Source: Luteimonas salinisoli (GTDB taxonomy: Bacteria; Pseudomonadota; Gammaproteobacteria; Xanthomonadales; Xanthomonadaceae). From it: a DNA stretch of 64,000 nt. Below, piece after piece: positions 1-8,518 of the stretch. Numbering within the stretch: the stretch's first letter is position 1; the number at the start of each line of letters is the position of its first letter. The DNA is taken from the NCBI RefSeq assembly GCF_013425525.1, contig NZ_JACCKA010000054.1:1-64000 (forward strand), read 5' to 3'. The translations under genes were made by a program, and so were the position numbers. The notes under the pieces are model-generated. The model worked only from the letters and a program-made list of their open reading frames with translations, made no database searches and had not been told where the DNA came from.

Positions 1-11
1 TGAACCTGACC

Positions 12-1363
12 CTGAGGTTTCCCCGCGTTTTCATGCCCCCAGCACCATCTGGTCGATCACCGCAGGGGGTAGTGATCGTAAGCGATCCAGCCATTGGGAG
101 ACGGGCTCCATCGGCCAGCCTCGGACCAAGGCCTCCCGCCCTACGCGCAAGGTCGAGTACAGCTTGCGCTTGGTGCGGATCGGCAATAGCCATTGGGCGA
201 TGCCGGTCTTCTCGCATCCCACGCCTGCCAACCAGCTGGCGAAGGCCGCCAACGTGCCGACCAGTAGGAGGATCTGCAGACGGGCGTCACTGCGCGTCAG
301 GCTATCTTCGAAGCCTTGTCCGTACCGGTGCGACTTCAGGTCGCGGAAGGAGCATTCGATCTGCATTCTGCGCGCGTACAGGCTCACCAACTGCCGGGCG
401 CTGGCCTCGGCCAGACTGGGCGAGGCGATGATCAGCCAAGGCTCGCGCTCGCGCGCCGCAGCCTTGCGACTGGACGAGCTGCGTGCCACTTCCGTGCGAC
501 GCCGCCGATTGCAGTGCTTGCGGCCTTGCCGCGCCTTGGCGTACACGACCAGACGGCAGGACAGGGGATCGCCGCGATTGGTCTGCATCACCGGCAGCTC
601 CCGCGGCGTTCGAGTGGCCAGCACATGCAGCTGTCGGCAGTCCACCCATTGCTCGATACGATTTTCGACCTCTACTGGCTTGACCTGCGTGCGGCCGCGC
701 AAGCGGCCCACCCAGTCCCAACCTAGCGCCGAGACGGCGCGGAACCAGGGCGTGCGGAAGCCCGCATCGGTGATCAGGACCGGGCGAGCGCCTTCCGGCA
801 CCAGTGCACGCAGCCGTTGCAGGAATCGCTTCTCCGCAGCGGGCGAGCCTTGCTTCTTGCCAGGGAACACCATGTCCAGCAGCGTCAGTGTTCGCCCTCC
901 CACCGGCACCGCTGCACGCAACAGGCACCACGACTTGTCGGCCTTCAAATCCGTCCAGTCGATCACGATCACCGGCCGAGGGCTGCGTAGTAGCCAGCGC
1001 GCCATATCCGCATGGATCCCTTCGCGTTCGGCGTGCAGGTGCGGGTTGCCCAGCAGCCTGTCGAACGCCTTGAGCGGCGGCCGGACACGCTCGGCACCGG
1101 GCCAGGAGCGGGCCACGTCCATCAGCGTCAACCTGCGTCCTTGAAGCACGGCTTCCACGGCGTTTAGCAGAGCATGCTCACGCAGCGCGTGCATCGGCTC
1201 CAGTGATTCCGGCAGGCACTTCTGCAATACTCGGCTGGCGCGCATGGTCGTCAGTCCTTCTTTGGCTTAGTCACCTTGAAGACTGCGCCATGCGCGCACT
1301 TGTTTCCAGTCAGAGCGCCGCTAAGCGGCTGACCTGACAGAGAAGAACGTGGGGAAACCTCAG
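12..1363. mobile_element. IS4-type insertion sequence, apparently intact
   Basis: Imperfect terminal inverted repeats are visible: CTGAGGTTTCCCC at 12-24 and its complement GGGGAAACCTCAG at 1351-1363. They enclose a single transposase gene. GAACCTGACC(C) at 2-12 recurs at 1363-1373, which fits a 10-11 bp target duplication, within the range known for IS4-family elements. The exact edge is ambiguous by one or two bases because the duplication overlaps the repeat ends. The element lies just beyond the 3' end of rlmKL and does not interrupt a recognisable gene. The subgroup is not assigned. Confidence 0.85.
31..1245 (-). CDS. IS4-family DDE transposase
   Basis: This 404-residue protein is the transposase of the surrounding insertion sequence. 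The catalytic DDE triad can be followed: Asp in VIDWTDLKADK (about residue 97), Asp in VLITDAGFR (about 160), and Glu in YARRMQIECSFRDLKS (about 298). The last stretch fits the Y-(2)-R-(3)-E-(6)-K signature of IS4-family enzymes exactly. The length of about 400 residues is normal and no frameshift or internal stop is seen, so the element may still be active. It is transcribed towards the left end. The basic arginine-rich stretch around residues 245-265 is a normal variable region of such enzymes. Confidence 0.93.
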   Translation of the reverse strand: MRASRVLQKCLPESLEPMHALREHALLNAVEAVLQGRRLTLMDVARSWPGAERVRPPLKAFDRLLGNPHLHAEREGIHADMARWLLRSPRPVIVIDWTDLKADKSWCLLRAAVPVGGRTLTLLDMVFPGKKQGSPAAEKRFLQRLRALVPEGARPVLITDAGFRTPWFRAVSALGWDWVGRLRGRTQVKPVEVENRIEQWVDCRQLHVLATRTPRELPVMQTNRGDPLSCRLVVYAKARQGRKHCNRRRRTEVARSSSSRKAAAREREPWLIIASPSLAEASARQLVSLYARRMQIECSFRDLKSHRYGQGFEDSLTRSDARLQILLLVGTLAAFASWLAGVGCEKTGIAQWLLPIRTKRKLYSTLRVGREALVRGWPMEPVSQWLDRLRSLPPAVIDQMVLGA

Positions 1364-1370
1364 AACCTGA

Positions 1371-1398
1371 CCCCATTTTTGCGGACCCCATTTTTGCG
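1371..1398. repeat. Tandem CCCCATTTTTGCG repeat next to the IS
   Basis: CCCCATTTTTGCG occurs at 1371-1383 and again at 1386-1398, directly after the right end of the insertion sequence and before the rlmKL stop. Read on the minus strand it gives CAAAAATGGGGTCAGGTT. From memory such GGGGTCAGGTT motifs are common around REP-associated (Y1-type) transposases in this family; this link is inference. The insertion sequence appears to have inserted into this repeat. Confidence 0.6.
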
Positions 1399-1406
1399 CC
1401 CCATTC

Positions 1407-3755
1407 TCAAGCCAGCAGCCGCCAGGCGCGGTGGATGCGGGGGTTGCGGGCGAAATCGGGGGGAATGGTCTCGGCGCCGATGTCCTCGCAGCGCGCAAAC
1501 GTCGCCACGGCATCGGCATCCAGGCGGAAGCGCCGGAAGTTGTTGCTGAAGTACAGCACGCCACCGGGCGTCAGCCGCGCAACCGCGGCGCGCAGTAGGC
1601 GCACGTGCTCGCGTTGCAGGTCGAAGTCCTTCGCCCGCGCCGAATTGGAGAACGTCGGCGGATCGCAGAAGACTACGTCGTAGTGGCCGCGCTCGGCCTC
1701 GAGCCACTGCAGCGCGTCCGCCTGCACCAGGCGATGAGCGCTGCCGCCGATCGCATTCTCGCGCAGGTTGTCGACCAGCCATTGCAGGTACGTCGCCGAC
1801 AAGTCCACGCTGGTGGTATGCGCCGCGCCGCCGACCGCGGCGAGCACGGTGGCGGCCCCGGTGTAGCAGAACAGGTTGAGGAAGCGCGCGTCGCGCGCCT
1901 CGGCGGCCATGCGCGCCCGCAACGGCCGGTGATCGAGGAACAGGCCGGTGTCGAGATAGTCGAACAGGTTGACCCGCAGCCGCGCTTCGCCCTCGCGCAC
2001 CACCAGGAACTCGCCGCGCGTGGCGAAGCGCCCGTACTTGCTGCCGCCCTTGCCGCGCGTACGGGTCTTGGTGGCGATGCGCTCCTGCGGCAGCTCGAAC
2101 ACCTCGCGCGCGGCGGCGAGCAGATCGCCGAGGCGGCGCCGGGTCGTGGCTTCCGGGATTTCCGCCGGGGCCGCGTACTCCTGCACGTGCAGCCAGCGGC
2201 GCTCCGGGGCGTCGGCCTCCGCGTAGACGTCGATCGCGGCGGCGTACTCCGGCAGGTCGGCGTCGTAGACGCGGAAGCATTCAACGCCCTCGCGCGCGCG
2301 CCAGGCCTTGAGTGCGCGCAGATTGCGGCGCAGACGGTTGGCCACCATCCGTGCGCCTTCCGACAGCGCCGGCGCGGGCGCCTCCGCCGTACCCGCGGCG
2401 CGGGCAGGAGCGACCGGATCGCAGACGATCAGCGCGCAATCCAGGGCGCCGTTGAAGACCTTGTAGCGCTTGCGCGCGCGCAGGCCGGTAGCGAATGCGA
2501 GTTCGTCGTCGCCGCACAGCAGACTGGCGCGCCAGTCCGCGACCGTGGCCTTCAGCATCGCGCCGAGCGCGCGGTACAGCGCCGGATCGGCCGCCAGGCG
2601 GGCATCGTACGGCGGATTGCAGACCACCAGCCCGGGCGGCGGCACCGTGCCCTCGCCGCCACCACCGGCGGACGCGTGGGCAGCAACGGCGGAGCCGGCC
2701 GTTGCCGCCGCGCGCAGTTTCCCGGCGGCACGTGCCCAGGGCCCGGCCGGCACCTCCGGCGTCGGCCCGGCTCCTGGTGCGGATACCGCACGCCGCCCCG
2801 GGGCCGCGCGCAACGCCGCGAGGTCCGCCACTTCCAGCAGCATCGCGTCGGCTACGCCGGCCGCGGCGGCATTGACGCGCGCCGCGTCGATCGCCCGCGG
2901 ATCCCGGTCGCTGCCGAAGAAGACCGGGGCGAGCGCGTCGCGACCGCGTCGCTCGCGCTCGCGGGCCTCGGTCCACAGCGCGGCCCAGGCTGCGCCGTCG
3001 AAGCCGCGCCAGCGCGTCGGTGCCGGTACCGATTCATCGGCGGCATCCGACTCCGCTGCCCGCTCTCCGGGCAGGGCGCCGCGCAGGCGCTGCAGCCCGG
3101 GGGCGACGTCGGCCGCCATCAGCGCCCCCTCGATCAGCAAGGTGCCGCTGCCGCACATCGGGTCCCACAGCGCACCGCCTTCGGCATGGCGCTGCGGCCA
3201 GCCACCGCGCAGCAGCACCGCCGCGGCCAGGGTCTCCTTGAGCGGCGCCTCGCCCTGCGCGCGGCGCCAGCCGCGCCGGTGGAGCGGCCCGCCGCCCAGG
3301 TCGGCCGCCAACAGCGCCCTGCCCTTGCGCACCACCAGGTTGAGGCGCAGATCGGGCGCGGCGAGATCGACATCGGGACGGCTGCCATCGGCCGCCCGCA
3401 TCGCATCGACCACCGCGTCCTTGATGCGCTGCGCGGCGTAGCGCGCGTGGGTGACGGCAGCGCCCGAAACATGCGCATCGACGGCCAGGGTCATGGACGG
3501 ATCGAGATGCTCCGGCCACGGAATCTCGCGCGCGCCGGCGTACAGCGCGTGCTCGTCCGGGCAGTCGTAGTCGGCCAGCGGCCACAGCACGCGGCTGGCC
3601 AGCCGCGACCACAGCACCGCGCACAGCGCGTCGCGCATCCCGCCCTCGGCATTTACCCCGGCCACCGCTGCAGTGGCGCGCGCGCAGCCGAGCGCGACGA
3701 GTTCGTCGGCGAGCAGGTATTCCAGGCCCTTGGCGCAGGAGACGAAGAACTTCAT
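1407..3755 (-). CDS. rlmL: Bifunctional 23S rRNA m2G2445/m7G2069 methyltransferase RlmKL
   Basis: This 782-residue protein methylates 23S rRNA at two guanines during large-subunit assembly. The N-terminal half has a THUMP region followed by a methyltransferase domain with [17 protein letters not shown] and the catalytic NPPY motif (about residue 378). The C-terminal half is the RlmK-type domain with [13 protein letters not shown] (about 629) and [11 protein letters not shown] (about 698). An alanine/glycine-rich loop between the two halves is longer than in enterobacterial RlmL. The start is placed at the ATG of [10 protein letters not shown], the conserved N-terminus, although the frame is open 24 codons further upstream. 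The upstream hydrolase gene ends 22 bp before this start, so both may be cotranscribed. Confidence 0.93.
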   Translation of the reverse strand: MKFFVSCAKGLEYLLADELVALGCARATAAVAGVNAEGGMRDALCAVLWSRLASRVLWPLADYDCPDEHALYAGAREIPWPEHLDPSMTLAVDAHVSGAAVTHARYAAQRIKDAVVDAMRAADGSRPDVDLAAPDLRLNLVVRKGRALLAADLGGGPLHRRGWRRAQGEAPLKETLAAAVLLRGGWPQRHAEGGALWDPMCGSGTLLIEGALMAADVAPGLQRLRGALPGERAAESDAADESVPAPTRWRGFDGAAWAALWTEARERERRGRDALAPVFFGSDRDPRAIDAARVNAAAAGVADAMLLEVADLAALRAAPGRRAVSAPGAGPTPEVPAGPWARAAGKLRAAATAGSAVAAHASAGGGGEGTVPPPGLVVCNPPYDARLAADPALYRALGAMLKATVADWRASLLCGDDELAFATGLRARKRYKVFNGALDCALIVCDPVAPARAAGTAEAPAPALSEGARMVANRLRRNLRALKAWRAREGVECFRVYDADLPEYAAAIDVYAEADAPERRWLHVQEYAAPAEIPEATTRRRLGDLLAAAREVFELPQERIATKTRTRGKGGSKYGRFATRGEFLVVREGEARLRVNLFDYLDTGLFLDHRPLRARMAAEARDARFLNLFCYTGAATVLAAVGGAAHTTSVDLSATYLQWLVDNLRENAIGGSAHRLVQADALQWLEAERGHYDVVFCDPPTFSNSARAKDFDLQREHVRLLRAAVARLTPGGVLYFSNNFRRFRLDADAVATFARCEDIGAETIPPDFARNPRIHRAWRLLA

Positions 3756-3777
3756 GCGCGGCCCGGAGCCGGGCGGC

Positions 3778-4308
3778 TCAGAGGCTTTCCAGCAGCTGGG
3801 CGAACGCCTGCGCGGACGCCCCGGCATGGCGGGAGAGCCGGTGCGAGTCGTCGACCAGCAGCAACCGCGCTCGCCGCGGCTGCGCCCACGCCACCACTTC
3901 GGCGGCGGGAATCAGCTCGTCGTCCCAGCCGTGCACCAGCGAGATCGGCACCTGCGCCGCCTCCAGCGGCGGCGCACCGCGCATGCGCGTGGGCGGCGCC
4001 ATCAGGAACAGGCCCGCCACCGGCAGCTGCAGCGAGACGTGCCCGGAGATCCACGCCCCGAGGCTGGAGCCCGCCAGCACCAGCGGCCCGCGCGCCGCGG
4101 CATCGCGGGCGCGTGCGAGCAGGCGCTGCACCCGCGCGGGCACGTCGCCGTGGTCGCTGATCTCGCGACGCGCATCCAGATCGGTGTAGTCGGGGCGCTC
4201 GTGGGTCCAGCCCAGGCGCTCGGCGGCCTCCGCCAGTGCGGTGACCTTGTTGGCGTCGGGGCCGCTCTCGAAGCCGTGCGAGAGGATGCAGTGCCCGCGC
4301 GCGCTCAT
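3778..4308 (-). CDS. Small alpha/beta hydrolase (YqiA/RBBP9-like serine hydrolase)
   Basis: This 176-residue cytosolic protein has a compact alpha/beta-hydrolase fold. It begins with [10 protein letters not shown] (oxyanion strand), has the nucleophile elbow GSSLGAW near residue 80, a probable acid in GWDDELIP and a probable His in DDSHRL. Short single-domain hydrolases of this kind are usually annotated as esterases of unknown substrate. ATG at 4308 (MSARGHCIL) is chosen over an in-frame ATG at 4392, because the longer form would add a low-complexity arginine-rich leader and run into the divergent amidase gene. The gene is divergent from the AmpD-like gene and precedes rlmKL by 22 bp. The substrate is unknown. 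Confidence 0.8.
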   Translation of the reverse strand: MSARGHCILSHGFESGPDANKVTALAEAAERLGWTHERPDYTDLDARREISDHGDVPARVQRLLARARDAAARGPLVLAGSSLGAWISGHVSLQLPVAGLFLMAPPTRMRGAPPLEAAQVPISLVHGWDDELIPAAEVVAWAQPRRARLLLVDDSHRLSRHAGASAQAFAQLLESL

Positions 4309-4390
4309 GCCGGCACGCCGCGTATGCGGGCGGACGGGGGCGCGGATCCGGGCAGCGGCCTGCTCATCCGCGAATGCTAGCATCCGCCGC

Positions 4391-4969
4391 ATGCCGCCCG
4401 GTCCCGCTTCCGCACTCGCGATCGCCCCGCAGCCGCTGCCCTACGTCGACCGGCTGCCGTTGCGCCCGCTGTCCGACATCGACCTGGCGGTCGTGCACTG
4501 CACCGAACTGCCGGACATGGCGATGGCGCGCGAATACGGCGAACGCATGCTCTATCCGGAGGCCGGAACCGGAGCGAGCGGGCACTGGTACGTCGACCGC
4601 GACGGCGCGATCGTCGAATACGTGCCGGCCGAGCGCATCGCCCACCACGTGCGCGGCTGGAACCCGCGCTCGGTGGGCATCGAACTGGTCAACCGCGGCC
4701 GCTTCCCGCAGTGGTACGACTCGCGGCACCAGGCGATGGACGAGCCCTATGCCGCGGCCCAGATCGACGCCCTGGTCGCGCTGCTGCTGCACCTGCGGAC
4801 CGTGTTGCCGGCGTTGCGGCTGATCGCCGGACACGAGGACCTCGACACCGACCGGGTCGCTGCCAGCGACGACCCGGCGCTGGAAGTGCCGCGCAAGCGC
4901 GATCCCGGGCCGCTGTTCCCGTGGGCGCGGATCCTCGCCGCGGTACCGCTGACACGGCTCCGGCCCTGA
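4391..4969 (+). CDS. ampD: 1,6-anhydro-N-acetylmuramyl-L-alanine amidase, AmpD type
   Basis: This 192-residue amidase cleaves the bond between anhydro-N-acetylmuramic acid and L-alanine in recycled muropeptides. The zinc ligands expected for the amidase_2 (AmpD) fold are present: His in VVHCTELPD, His in IAGHEDLDTDR and Asp in KRDPGPLFPW. SGHWYVDRDG and HHVRGWNPRSVGIELVN are further family blocks. The ATG at 4391 gives the normal AmpD length and no signal peptide, as expected of the cytosolic recycling enzyme. The frame is open upstream, but that part overlaps the divergent hydrolase gene. The closely related AmiD-like outer-membrane forms are less likely because no leader is present. Confidence 0.87.
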   Translation: MPPGPASALAIAPQPLPYVDRLPLRPLSDIDLAVVHCTELPDMAMAREYGERMLYPEAGTGASGHWYVDRDGAIVEYVPAERIAHHVRGWNPRSVGIELVNRGRFPQWYDSRHQAMDEPYAAAQIDALVALLLHLRTVLPALRLIAGHEDLDTDRVAASDDPALEVPRKRDPGPLFPWARILAAVPLTRLRP

Positions 4970-4976
4970 ACGCCCA

Positions 4977-5088
4977 CGGGGCGTAGGCCGGCGACCTCGC
5001 CTCGCGGGGCGGCGGCTCCGGCCGGGATGGCGGCGATCCCGGGTGCTGCCCGCCGCGCCGGCTTTCGCGTGCATGGCACGCTCCTACG
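4977..5088. repeat. Dispersed intergenic palindromic repeat, copy 1
   Basis: The segment between ampD and tesB ends with CGCCGGCTTTCGCG (from 5056) followed by a TGCATGGCACGCTCCTAC arm ending at 5087. The interior GGCTCCGGCC and GGCGGCGATCCCGGG blocks recur in the other copies at 31197, 33162, 49600 and 63570. The left arm is degenerate here. The complementary arms (GTAGGAGCG... and ...CGCTCCTAC) suggest a cruciform or stem-loop element of REP type. Confidence 0.75.
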
Positions 5089-5163
5089 CAAGAGCCGGCG
5101 CCGCGCCGGGACGGCGGCCGGCAGCGGCTATAATCGGCTGTTCCCTCGCAGCGTCCCGCCCGC

Positions 5164-6084
5164 ATGCAATCCCCCGTGTCCGAACTGATCGAACTGCTGT
5201 CGCTGGAGCGGCTGGAACACGACCTGTTCCGCGGCCAGAGCCGCGACATCGGCACCCGCTACGTGTTCGGCGGCCAGGTGCTGGGTCAGGCGCTGTCGGC
5301 GGCGCAGGCGACCATGAGCCATCCGCGTGCGGCGCATTCGCTGCACGCCTACTTCCTGCGCGCCGGCGACGTCGACCACCCGATCGTCTACGAGGTCGAC
5401 CGCACCCGCGACGGCGGCACCTTCTCGGTGCGCCGAGTCACCGCGATCCAGCACGGCAAGGTGATCTTCTTCTGCGCGGCCTCGTTCCAGCAGGCCGAAT
5501 CCGGCGCCGAGCACCAGCTGCCGATGCCGGAGGTGCCGGGGCCCGACGACACCCCCCCGGCGGCGCCCGTGCCGGCGGAGGTGCTGGCGACGCTGCCGAC
5601 CAAGATCCGGCGCTGGCTCGACCGCACCGGCCCGTTCGAATTCCGCCACGTCGGCAGCGCCGGCAGCGACTGGCGCGACAAGCTGCACCCGCCGCGCCGC
5701 CCCCCGCTGCAGCAGGTGTGGTTCCGGCTGGCCGAGCGCGTCGGCGATGCGCCCGAGCTGCATCGTGCGCTGCTGGCCTACGCCTCGGACTTCCACCTGC
5801 TCGGCACCGCCACCTTCCCGCACGGGATCAGCTACTACCAGCCGGAGGTGCAGATGGCATCGCTCGACCACGGCCTGTGGTTCCATCGCCCGTTCCGCGC
5901 CGACGACTGGCTGCTGTACGCCATCGACAGTCCCAGCGCGCACGCCGCGCGCGGCCTGGCGCGCGGGCTGATCTACGACAGCGAAGGCCGGCTGGTGGCC
6001 AGCACCTGCCAGGAGGGCCTGATCCGCACCGGCGCCGCGCCCTCCGGCGCAGCGACGCCGGCACCGGTGGAGCGAACGCAATGA
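5164..6084 (+). CDS. tesB: Acyl-CoA thioesterase II
   Basis: This 306-residue double-hotdog thioesterase hydrolyses medium- and long-chain acyl-CoA to free fatty acid and CoA in the cytosol. The N-terminal hotdog has YVFGGQVLGQALSAA and SLHAYFLRAGD; the C-terminal half has YASDFHLLG (catalytic Asp), SLDHGLWFHR with the conserved Thr/Ser region, and STCQEGLIR with the catalytic Gln, as in E. coli TesB. The length is slightly above the usual 285-290 because of a short proline/alanine tail. The stop overlaps the next start (ATGA), so the two genes are translationally coupled. Confidence 0.93.
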   Translation: MQSPVSELIELLSLERLEHDLFRGQSRDIGTRYVFGGQVLGQALSAAQATMSHPRAAHSLHAYFLRAGDVDHPIVYEVDRTRDGGTFSVRRVTAIQHGKVIFFCAASFQQAESGAEHQLPMPEVPGPDDTPPAAPVPAEVLATLPTKIRRWLDRTGPFEFRHVGSAGSDWRDKLHPPRRPPLQQVWFRLAERVGDAPELHRALLAYASDFHLLGTATFPHGISYYQPEVQMASLDHGLWFHRPFRADDWLLYAIDSPSAHAARGLARGLIYDSEGRLVASTCQEGLIRTGAAPSGAATPAPVERTQ

Positions 6085-6491
6085 GGCAGATCTTCAGCAG
6101 TCCCCGGCTGGAAAACGTCGAGAAGGTCGCGCAGTTGCTGCGCGACGAGGGCATCGAGGTGCGCATCACCAACGGCCGCTCCTACAAGAGCGGCCGCCGG
6201 CGCACCTTCAGCTATCGCGAGGGCGCCAACAACGGCCCGCAGCCCGCGGTCTGGGTCACCCATTCCGAGGATCAGCCGCGCGCGCGCGAACTCATGCGTG
6301 CGACCGGCCTGAGCGGGCCGACCACGCGTCCCGTGGCCGACAGCTATCTCGCCACCGCCCATACGCCCGGCCGGATGGGCGGTGGCCGCGCCGCGCCGGC
6401 GCCCACCCAGCAGAAGATCGTGCGCTACCGGCGGATGCTGCTGGTCGGCATCGCGGTGCTGGTGGCGCTGGTGCTGGCGCGCTCCTTCTGA
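6081..6491 (+). CDS. DUF2007-like protein with C-terminal membrane anchor
   Basis: This 136-residue protein begins with MRQIFSSPRLENVEKVAQLLRDEG. That matches the pattern of small proteins annotated as DUF2007 or putative signal-transducing / pathogenicity-like proteins in Xanthomonadaceae. The central region is basic and hydrophilic; residues about 113-135 form one hydrophobic helix (MLLVGIAVLVALVLA) ending in ARSF, so the protein is probably anchored with its N-terminus in the cytosol. The start overlaps the tesB stop by four bases. No function is established; its coupling to tesB is the only contextual clue. Confidence 0.75.
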   Translation: MRQIFSSPRLENVEKVAQLLRDEGIEVRITNGRSYKSGRRRTFSYREGANNGPQPAVWVTHSEDQPRARELMRATGLSGPTTRPVADSYLATAHTPGRMGGGRAAPAPTQQKIVRYRRMLLVGIAVLVALVLARSF

Positions 6492-6657
6492 AGCCGGACC
6501 GCAGGACGCGGTCCCGTCTGCAGGCGTGCCCCCTGGGCTGGCGCGCGCATTCCCGCCGGAACAGGGGTAGGCTCGAGCGCGGGGCCCTCCGTCGCGGTCG
6601 CGGTCACATCCACCGCCCGGGAGCGTCCTGGCCGATAGACCCGCACCGGATGCCGCC

Positions 6658-7821
6658 ATGTCCGCAGTCCCCGTCGATGCCCTGGAAGCGCCGGTCGAGC
6701 AGCTGATCAGCCGCGAACTGCCCGCCGCGGCCTCCGGCTGCCCCCACGCCTACGGCCGCATCGTCGCCGCCAGCCAGAACACCGTGACCGCGGTGGCGCT
6801 GGCGATCACCCGCGACGTGCCGGCCAGCGAGGACATCGCCCAGGAGGCGTTCCTCAAGGCCTGGCAGCAACTGGGCCGGCTCCACAGCCCGACCAGCTTC
6901 CTGCCCTGGCTACGGCAGATCACCCGCAACCTGGCCCACGACCACCTGCGGGCCACCCGGCGACGGCCGCTCGACGGCGAGGTCGCCGAGCTGGCGATCT
7001 CGCGTGCCGCCGACCCGGCCGGCACTCCGGTGCACCAGTTGATCGACGCCGAACGCCAGGCGGTCGCCGCGGAACTGATCTCCGAGCTGCCCGAGGACAG
7101 CCGCGAGGTGCTGCTGCTGTACTACCGCGAGGGCCAGAACTCGCGCCAGGTGGCCGCCCTGCTGGGCCTGTCCGATGCCGCCGTGCGCAAGCGCCTGTCG
7201 CGGGCACGGCGCTGCCTGCGCGTCGAGCTGGTCGAGCGCTTCCGCGAGTTCGCCAGCAGCAGCGCCCCGGGCACTGCGTTCGCGCTCGCCGTGGTCACCG
7301 CGCTGGGCAGCTTCAGCAAACCGGCCGCCGCCGCCGGGCTCGGCGCCGCCGGCTCCACCGTGGCCGGCGGCATCCTCGGCAAGCTGCTGCTGGGCGGCAG
7401 CGCCGCGGCCGCCGGCGGCGGACTGCTGAGCGGCCTGGTCACCGCATGGCTGTGCCGCAGGTACCTGGCCCGGTACGCCGACAACGAACAGGAACGCCGG
7501 GCGATCCTGCGCTGCTACAACATCTACCTGTGGACCTGCCTTGCGATGCTCGCCGGCGCGGGAATCCTGGCCCTGGCGTTCACCAGCCGCATGCCGGCGT
7601 ACGCGGCGGTCGTGGCCGCCCTGGCGGTGCTCAGCTACCAGCTGCTCGGTCCGATGGCACGGCTGATGGATCCGCTGATTCGCCGCGACTCCGGACGCAA
7701 CCCCGCCGGCGCCCGGAAGCGGGAGCTGGCCTACCGGCTGATCTTCGGGCCCAGCGGCGTGCTGATCAGCAACATCGGCGTGCTCGGCCTGTTGGCGATC
7801 ATGCACCTGCAGACGGCCTGA
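6658..7821 (+). CDS. ECF-type sigma-70 factor fused to a polytopic membrane domain
   Basis: In this 387-residue protein, residues about 25-190 are an extracytoplasmic-function sigma factor. Region 2 shows SEDIAQEAFLKAWQQLGRL and WLRQITRNLAHDHLRATRR; region 4 shows LPEDSREVLLLYYREG and SDAAVRKRLSRARRCLR (helix-turn-helix). After residue 200 the chain becomes hydrophobic, with about five candidate membrane segments: an Ala/Gly-rich pair at 205-265, YLWTCLAMLAGAGILALAF near 288, AAVVAALAVLSYQLLG near 315, and VLISNIGVLGLLAIM at the end. This suggests a membrane-tethered sigma factor that carries its own sensor or anchor. No separate anti-sigma gene is adjacent. The two following exported proteins, 79 bp downstream, are candidate targets or partners. 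Confidence 0.85.
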   Translation: MSAVPVDALEAPVEQLISRELPAAASGCPHAYGRIVAASQNTVTAVALAITRDVPASEDIAQEAFLKAWQQLGRLHSPTSFLPWLRQITRNLAHDHLRATRRRPLDGEVAELAISRAADPAGTPVHQLIDAERQAVAAELISELPEDSREVLLLYYREGQNSRQVAALLGLSDAAVRKRLSRARRCLRVELVERFREFASSSAPGTAFALAVVTALGSFSKPAAAAGLGAAGSTVAGGILGKLLLGGSAAAAGGGLLSGLVTAWLCRRYLARYADNEQERRAILRCYNIYLWTCLAMLAGAGILALAFTSRMPAYAAVVAALAVLSYQLLGPMARLMDPLIRRDSGRNPAGARKRELAYRLIFGPSGVLISNIGVLGLLAIMHLQTA

Positions 7822-7900
7822 GCCGGGTCGCGCGCGGGCAGCTGGCCTTTCCGCGCCCGCAACCGCGTATGCCTGGGAGACCCCGCTGCCAGGAGGCCCC

Positions 7901-8518
7901 ATGCCCGTCCGCCCGCTTCGCAGGGGAGCGCTCCGCCCGCTCCTGCCGGTACTCCTACCGATGCTCCTGCTGGCGTGCCTGCTGGCCGCCGCCGCGCCCG
8001 CCCTGGCCCAGGGCAGCGCGCCCCAGGTCTTCCGCCTGCAGCCCGAGCAGATGCGCGGCGTCGATCGGGGCCGCGTCGAGGTGGTCCGCGGCGAGGCCGC
8101 CCCGGAGGGCCACCGCTTCTTCCTCGACGGGCTGAACGTGCTGACCCCGGTGTCGGTCACGCTGATGAGCGTCGACGACGACGCCCCGGTCGAACTGCTG
8201 CTCACCAAGTACGCCTGGGATCGGCCGCTGCGGCGCGGCCGCACCGGCGACGACGGCGAAGGGCTGGTCAACTTCCGGTTCCGGACCGAGGGCGAGTTCC
8301 AGGCGACGGTGCGCGCCGCCACCGCCGGCACGCCTTACCAGCTGGTGGTCTGGGTCGGCGAGGAAGTCGAGGCGCAGCTGCGCCCGGTAGTGGTGCCGGC
8401 GAGCGAGTACGCCCCGGCGTCCGGCCGGCGCTGGGGCCTGTGGCTCGGCGCACTGGCGCTGGCCGGCCTGGCGGCCGCGGTGCTGGCACTGCTGGTCCTG
8501 CGGAGGAAGCGCGCATGA
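7901..8518 (+). CDS. Exported protein with C-terminal membrane anchor, unknown function
   Basis: This 205-residue protein was not recognised. It has a long signal peptide (basic start, then LPVLLPMLLLACLLAAAAPALAQG with cleavage after ALA), a beta-rich hydrophilic middle (VELLLTKYAWDRPLRRG, VNFRFRTEGEFQATVRAATAG) and a C-terminal hydrophobic helix followed by RRKRA. The topology is therefore a periplasmic domain anchored at its C-terminus, with a basic stop-transfer. The middle resembles an immunoglobulin-like or carboxypeptidase-regulatory-like sandwich, but that is only an impression. It overlaps the next gene (ATGA) and follows the sigma-factor gene, suggesting one envelope-related operon. 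Confidence 0.7.
   Translation: MPVRPLRRGALRPLLPVLLPMLLLACLLAAAAPALAQGSAPQVFRLQPEQMRGVDRGRVEVVRGEAAPEGHRFFLDGLNVLTPVSVTLMSVDDDAPVELLLTKYAWDRPLRRGRTGDDGEGLVNFRFRTEGEFQATVRAATAGTPYQLVVWVGEEVEAQLRPVVVPASEYAPASGRRWGLWLGALALAGLAAAVLALLVLRRKRA

Noticed and set aside
1605-4160. 851-codon open frame on the plus strand across rlmKL
   Set aside because: It is antisense to an unmistakable RlmKL, is Arg/Gln/Ala-rich and has no family motifs; long antisense frames are expected at this GC content.
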